From CAYTAU01 sp964442075 (GTDB taxonomy: Bacteria; Bacteroidota; Bacteroidia; Bacteroidales; CAYTAU01): a stretch of 64,000 nt of DNA. A model generated the notes under the pieces. That model worked only from the letters and a program-made list of their open reading frames with translations, did not search any database and was not told the DNA's origin. Shown here piece by piece: positions 60,357 through 64,000 of the stretch (within the stretch, counting starts at the first letter, position 1; each line of letters opens with the position of its first letter). A program made the position numbers and the translations under genes. The stretch spans positions 1 to 64,000 of the forward strand of contig CAYTWH010000010.1 in NCBI GenBank assembly GCA_964442075.1, in the 5' to 3' direction.

Positions 60357-61313
60357 ATGAAAAAACTTTATCTATTAATTATCACAGTACTAATAGTTTT
60401 CCTGAATTTCTTTAATCTTAAAGGACAGGCTTATTATAATTTTCCCGATTCTAATACAATTTGGAATATTTATATTCATAACGTATGGACAAACGCAAAT
60501 GAAGAATCTACAAGATATGCTTTCTTTGAAGATACAGTAGTCATTAACAATAATGTGTATTCAATACTATATGAACTTGACGATGATACAACATTAAACA
60601 TAAGCAACGCAACATATTTTGCACTTTTCAGAGAAGATAGCACAAAAAAAGTTTATTGTCGATTCGATACTACCGATATTTTATTGTATGACTTTTCTCT
60701 TAATGTAGGTGATACCATATACTACAATGCTTTGTTTTATGGAGGTTATATGGAACCTTATACTCATTCTAAAGTATTAGACAGTATCAATTCAATTGAA
60801 ATTAATGGAGAATATAGAAAAATGTTTTTTCTATCTGGAGGAATTACCGGCAATACATGGATAGAAGGAATTGGTGCAATTGATGGCGAAGGACTTTTTG
60901 CTCCAATTGCAGATATTTGTACTTGTGGATTTGAATATTATCTTGCATGTGTAAAAGAAAACGATACAGTTATCTATATTAACAACCCAATGTGCAGTAG
61001 TTGTTTTTGTTCATTGTATGCTAATGGTACTGCAGGGTTTAAGGATATAAACAATAAATTGGAAAATGTTTACTTTTACCCCAACCCCACTACAGGAAAA
61101 ATTTCAATTGAAACAGAGGATGCACAAAGCGTAGATGTAATAAATATACAAGGAGAAGTAGTTTTAAGTCAAAAGACAAATTTATCTGCCGATAGGCATG
61201 AAGACAAAAATCAAAAGTATGAGTTTGATTTAAGCAATCAAAATAAAGGCATCTACATTATAAAAGTAACAACCGACAAAGGTGTTGCAGTTGGGAAAGT
61301 TGTTTTGGAGTAA
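60357..61313 (+). CDS. Secreted protein with type A T9SS sorting domain
   Basis: A 318-residue exported protein. Residues 1-24 are a signal peptide ending LKGQ. The central part (25-225) is an unassigned beta-rich domain, with a Cys-rich stretch IADICTCGFEYYLACVKEND ... MCSSCFCS near 200-225. From VYFYPNPTTGKI (about 236) to the C-terminal GKVVLE lies a type A T9SS sorting domain. It is likely surface-exposed or released after cleavage of that domain. No enzymatic motif is seen. It stands alone, flanked by palindromic repeats downstream. Confidence 0.83.
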   Translation: MKKLYLLIITVLIVFLNFFNLKGQAYYNFPDSNTIWNIYIHNVWTNANEESTRYAFFEDTVVINNNVYSILYELDDDTTLNISNATYFALFREDSTKKVYCRFDTTDILLYDFSLNVGDTIYYNALFYGGYMEPYTHSKVLDSINSIEINGEYRKMFFLSGGITGNTWIEGIGAIDGEGLFAPIADICTCGFEYYLACVKENDTVIYINNPMCSSCFCSLYANGTAGFKDINNKLENVYFYPNPTTGKISIETEDAQSVDVINIQGEVVLSQKTNLSADRHEDKNQKYEFDLSNQNKGIYIIKVTTDKGVAVGKVVLE

Positions 61314-61329
61314 AAACTATTAAAACTGG

Positions 61330-61417
61330 ATACCTGCTTTCGCAGGTATGAATAACATTCCTGACGAAGATCAGGAATCTAGTATAATAAAAGCTGGATG
61401 CCCTTTTTCAAGGGCAT
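61330..61417. repeat. Three REP-like palindromic hairpins
   Basis: ATACCTGC/GCAGGTAT (61330-61349), ATTCCTGA/TCAGGAAT (61357-61378) and ATGCCCTT/AAGGGCAT (61398-61417) are perfect 8-bp stems in the gap between convergent genes. The first and third are preceded by a shared CTGGAT. They resemble the dispersed CTGGAT-xCCTGC-type repeats of many bacteria. Confidence 0.72.
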
Positions 61418-61447
61418 GTTAAGTCAGATAACTACGCTTTTTCCCTT

Positions 61448-61903
61448 TTAATTCTCTCTAAGTACAAACTCATCGTACTCAAGTTCAAATCTTAGTTTGT
61501 GTTTTGCTTCGTCTTGTGCAAGATTAGAGAAGATTTTTTTCAGATCTTCGTTTGGGGCTTTTGCAGAGAGTTTTGTATATAATTTATATGCATTTTTTTC
61601 TCTTTCCATTGCCAAAACTAAAGCATCCTGATAACTCATATTCGGAGTAACCTCAACAGAAATAACGTAATCGGAAATATGTAAATCTGCAACTATTTCT
61701 GATGCTACATCAAATATTCCCTCTTCTTTAATTTTTGTAAGTCTGGCTTTGTGTCCCATCTCTTCTCTTGCAAACTGTGAAAAAACTTCTTTCATTTCTG
61801 CATTTTTGGAATTTTCTGCCAAATTGTTGTAAAAATCTACAGCGCCTTGTTCAAGGTCTATTGCAAAATTTAAAATGTCTTCTATTGAATTAAAGTCTTT
61901 CAT
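61448..61903 (-). CDS. Rubrerythrin-like ferritin-family protein
   Basis: A 151-residue four-helix-bundle protein of the rubrerythrin/ferritin-like group. Di-iron ligands are expected in ILNFAIDLEQGAVDFYNNLA, FAREEMGHKARL, MEREKNAYKLYTKL and LAQDEAKHKLRFE: Glu and E-x-x-H pairs are present in each half. It has no C-terminal rubredoxin Cys motif, so it is an erythrin-like rather than a full rubrerythrin. Peroxide reduction or iron handling is inferred. It ends 134 bp from the T9SS gene across the palindromic repeats and lies 27 bp downstream of the large Fe-S protein on the same strand, so co-transcription is likely. Confidence 0.85.
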   Translation of the reverse strand: MKDFNSIEDILNFAIDLEQGAVDFYNNLAENSKNAEMKEVFSQFAREEMGHKARLTKIKEEGIFDVASEIVADLHISDYVISVEVTPNMSYQDALVLAMEREKNAYKLYTKLSAKAPNEDLKKIFSNLAQDEAKHKLRFELEYDEFVLREN

Positions 61904-61930
61904 ATTTTTTGTTTTTTGAAATTACATTTT

Positions 61931-64000
61931 TTAATTTTTGAATGAATTCTGAAAATACTCAGCAAATTTCTTATTTATAATATCACAACCATGATTAAAG
62001 TGTCGATTATTATTATCTTCATTTGTATATTCAAAACTAAGTTTTTCTTCTGCCTCAGTTGGCAATAATGAGAAAATTTCTTGCTGAACTTCTTTCACAC
62101 TTGGGTTTCCGTTTATTCCAAATCGTGAAAGTAAATCTACTAATTGCTCAAAGTTTGTACGTTCAACTTTAGCTTTCATTTGTTGGCTAAATTCGCCCAA
62201 TACTTTCTGAGTATTTGTAAAACTACCATCAGATTCCAGATGATTAGATGCAGGAAGTATTAAATCTGCTTTCTTGCAAGTATCTGTCATAAACATATCA
62301 CTAACTACAACAAATTCTGTATTTTTAAACCAAGATTCAACTTTAGCTTTATCATTAGCACAGCCAATTGGGTCTTCGCCAAAAATAAACATATTTTTAT
62401 GTTTGCTTTGCTTAATTTCATCGCACTGACAAGATGCCTCTTTTGGTAAATCATTAATACCCCAAGTAGTTTTTACTTTGCTTAAATAATCATCTGTCAA
62501 TTCTTGCAATCCAATTCCACTAATAGGTCTAATACCCATATCAAATATTCCCTGAGAATTGTTTTTCTCCTTTAATGAGATTAATCCGCTGGCTGTTTTA
62601 CCTTTTTTTCCGGTAATCATTGCAAGATTATGCAATTCGTAAGATGCATTAGATGAAATTTCTTTTTCAGAATAAATAAGTATTGCATTAATCTCTAAAT
62701 TATAATTATCGGCAAAATCTTCTACACAAGTACCTGGATCTTTACAATTGCAAGATTGCTTAAGCAGTTCATTATAATCTTCTGATAGCAAGTTTTTCTT
62801 ATATTCTTCAAAGTCTTTGCAATTGTCCTTAATAAACATTGGATTCTCTTTTCCATTAGAAAGCAGATAATGGTTTGCAGCTTTAATAAAATGGTAATAT
62901 GAATTTATTTTTACTGATTTAGAAACCTTATTATTCATTTTACTATCAGATTCTGTAGATATATAATCAAGCTCAATTTGATTTAGATGCTTAGCATTAA
63001 ACACCATAAAATTGACAAGTGAATTGTTTATTGTCAAATCAGCACCCATTACAAAAATCTTGCTTGCATCTTTAATTTGCTCAAAAGGAACATTCTTTTC
63101 ACTGTTTTTTGAATATCCAAAACCTCTATCTAAGTAATGAAAACTATTTATGTTATTAGTTTTTACACCAGCTCTGGCAAATTTCTGAGCAAGATACATT
63201 TCTTCGTTGCTTAGTCTTGCACCAGCAAAAAACATATTATCATCTGGATTTACTTTCTTTATTTTCTCTTCGATAATATCATATGCTTCTTTAAACGAAA
63301 TTTCTTCGAATTTTCCGTTTTTCTTCAACATTGGTTTTGTAATTCTCGAATTATCGTTAAGGTAATTATATCCAAATTTAGCTTTCCGGCTAATATTACC
63401 GCTTTTGTTTACATTTCCTTTTACACCTAATGCTTTCATAAAGAAACCACCACGATGCTTAAGTTCTATTTCAAAACCTTCAGAGTTGTATGGGTCTATT
63501 GTTTCAATAGTATCCAATTCAACAGGACCTGGTTTGAAATCTACATTTTCTGTAATTGCTCCTGTAGGACATGCTGAAATACATAGCCCACAAGATTCAC
63601 AATTTGTGTCAATTAATGAATTTTTCATTGCAGGAGCTACATAAGTATTAAAGCCTCTTTCAACTAATCCTAGAGCATTTGCCCCAACTACTTCACTACA
63701 GATTCTTACACAACGAGAACAAAGAATACATTTATTGCAATCTATCTCAACAAATGGATGAGAGAAATCAACACTGTGTTCGCAGAAGTCGCCTTCAAAT
63801 TTTTTCTGCTCTACATTATATTCGGTAGAATATCTCTTCAAATCGCAAGTGAAATACTCAGTACATCCGCATTCCAGACAACGTTGAGCTTCGCCCTGAG
63901 CTATACTTTCGTCAGCATATCCAAGCTCAACTTCTTTAAAATTAACCCTGTCTTTAGGATCCATTGTTGGCATTTCTTCTCGCATTTGTTTCTGATAACG
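61931..64000 (-). CDS. GltD/NuoG-like Fe-S and MopB fusion protein, 5' end beyond window
   Basis: The frame is open to the right edge (five codons precede the Met at 63985), so this is the C-terminal part, 689 residues seen. It begins with the tail of a GltD/NfnB-like flavin domain (MPTMDPKDRVNFKEVELGY and CLECGC). Next come ferredoxin-type clusters CNKCILCSRCVRIC and CESCGLCISACP, then a molybdopterin-oxidoreductase (MopB) domain as in NuoG and formate dehydrogenase. At the position where formate dehydrogenase has its Cys/Sec metal ligand, I read HYLDRGF, with Asp. The protein ends without the usual C-terminal MGD-binding domain. It may be an electron-transfer subunit without formate dehydrogenase activity. 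Extra Cys pairs SCNC and SCQC are present. Confidence 0.8.
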   Translation of the reverse strand, partial: RYQKQMREEMPTMDPKDRVNFKEVELGYADESIAQGEAQRCLECGCTEYFTCDLKRYSTEYNVEQKKFEGDFCEHSVDFSHPFVEIDCNKCILCSRCVRICSEVVGANALGLVERGFNTYVAPAMKNSLIDTNCESCGLCISACPTGAITENVDFKPGPVELDTIETIDPYNSEGFEIELKHRGGFFMKALGVKGNVNKSGNISRKAKFGYNYLNDNSRITKPMLKKNGKFEEISFKEAYDIIEEKIKKVNPDDNMFFAGARLSNEEMYLAQKFARAGVKTNNINSFHYLDRGFGYSKNSEKNVPFEQIKDASKIFVMGADLTINNSLVNFMVFNAKHLNQIELDYISTESDSKMNNKVSKSVKINSYYHFIKAANHYLLSNGKENPMFIKDNCKDFEEYKKNLLSEDYNELLKQSCNCKDPGTCVEDFADNYNLEINAILIYSEKEISSNASYELHNLAMITGKKGKTASGLISLKEKNNSQGIFDMGIRPISGIGLQELTDDYLSKVKTTWGINDLPKEASCQCDEIKQSKHKNMFIFGEDPIGCANDKAKVESWFKNTEFVVVSDMFMTDTCKKADLILPASNHLESDGSFTNTQKVLGEFSQQMKAKVERTNFEQLVDLLSRFGINGNPSVKEVQQEIFSLLPTEAEEKLSFEYTNEDNNNRHFNHGCDIINKKFAEYFQNSFKN

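Overview
The window is from a low-GC member of the Bacteroidota, probably from a Bacteroidales/Marinilabiliales-like branch (lineage is inference). The evidence is type IX secretion (T9SS) proteins with type A and type B (CHU_C) sorting domains, a PorP/SprF protein, SprB repeats, a short RpoD, DUF4249 and DUF6427-like proteins, no obvious Shine-Dalgarno sequences, and promoters of the -33 TTTG / -7 TAnnTTTG type. Enzymes suited to low oxygen are present: a 2-oxoacid:ferredoxin oxidoreductase, a NuoG/formate-dehydrogenase-like Fe-S protein, a rubrerythrin-like protein, and a PerR-peroxiredoxin-ferritin cluster.

Layout. 1-605: the 5' part of a secreted protein, running off the left edge. 0.8-10.1 kb: two paralogous propeller/SprB surface proteins flank a PorP/SprF gene, purD and a membrane protein. 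10.1-11.1 kb: SiaC and SiaB homologues. 11.2-14.9 kb: a lipoprotein, then an LtaS-like phosphotransferase translationally coupled to a diacylglycerol-kinase-like gene. 15-25.9 kb: ribBA, a large propeller-SpoIIE phosphatase, rpoD, dapF, an rsfS-ftsH-DUF2007-cdsA operon and yjbQ. 25.9-27.6 kb: ferritin, peroxiredoxin and perR on the minus strand behind a Fur/PerR-type operator. 27.8-36.2 kb: malic enzyme, then a 2217-residue T9SS surface protein with internally duplicated modules. 36.4-42.5 kb (minus): trxB, a DUF4249 lipoprotein, xseA, a subtilase, a lipoprotein and an orphan sorting-domain fragment.

42.6-50.4 kb (plus): ung, a DegT aminotransferase, rplM-rpsI-rpsB-tsf, and an LplT-like transporter with an Aas-like acyltransferase whose adenylation half is degenerate. 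50.4-52.6 kb (minus): an S41 protease, a dCMP deaminase and tRNA-Leu(CAA). 52.8-55.9 kb: epimerase, methyltransferase and glycosyltransferase for surface glycan. 56-58.7 kb: korDABC. 58.7-64 kb: a Nudix hydrolase, a 21-bp tandem repeat array, an unknown gene, a T9SS protein, palindromic repeats, a rubrerythrin-like gene, and a Fe-S/MopB protein running off the right edge.

Most genes are ordinary housekeeping. The points most worth a second look are the 21-bp array at 59405-59677, the degenerate LplT/Aas pair, the NuoG-like fusion with Asp at the usual metal-ligand position, the LtaS-DagK coupling, the PerR operator, and the repeated placement of terminator-like hairpins directly before start codons. 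No CRISPR array, phage, integrase or intact insertion sequence was seen.
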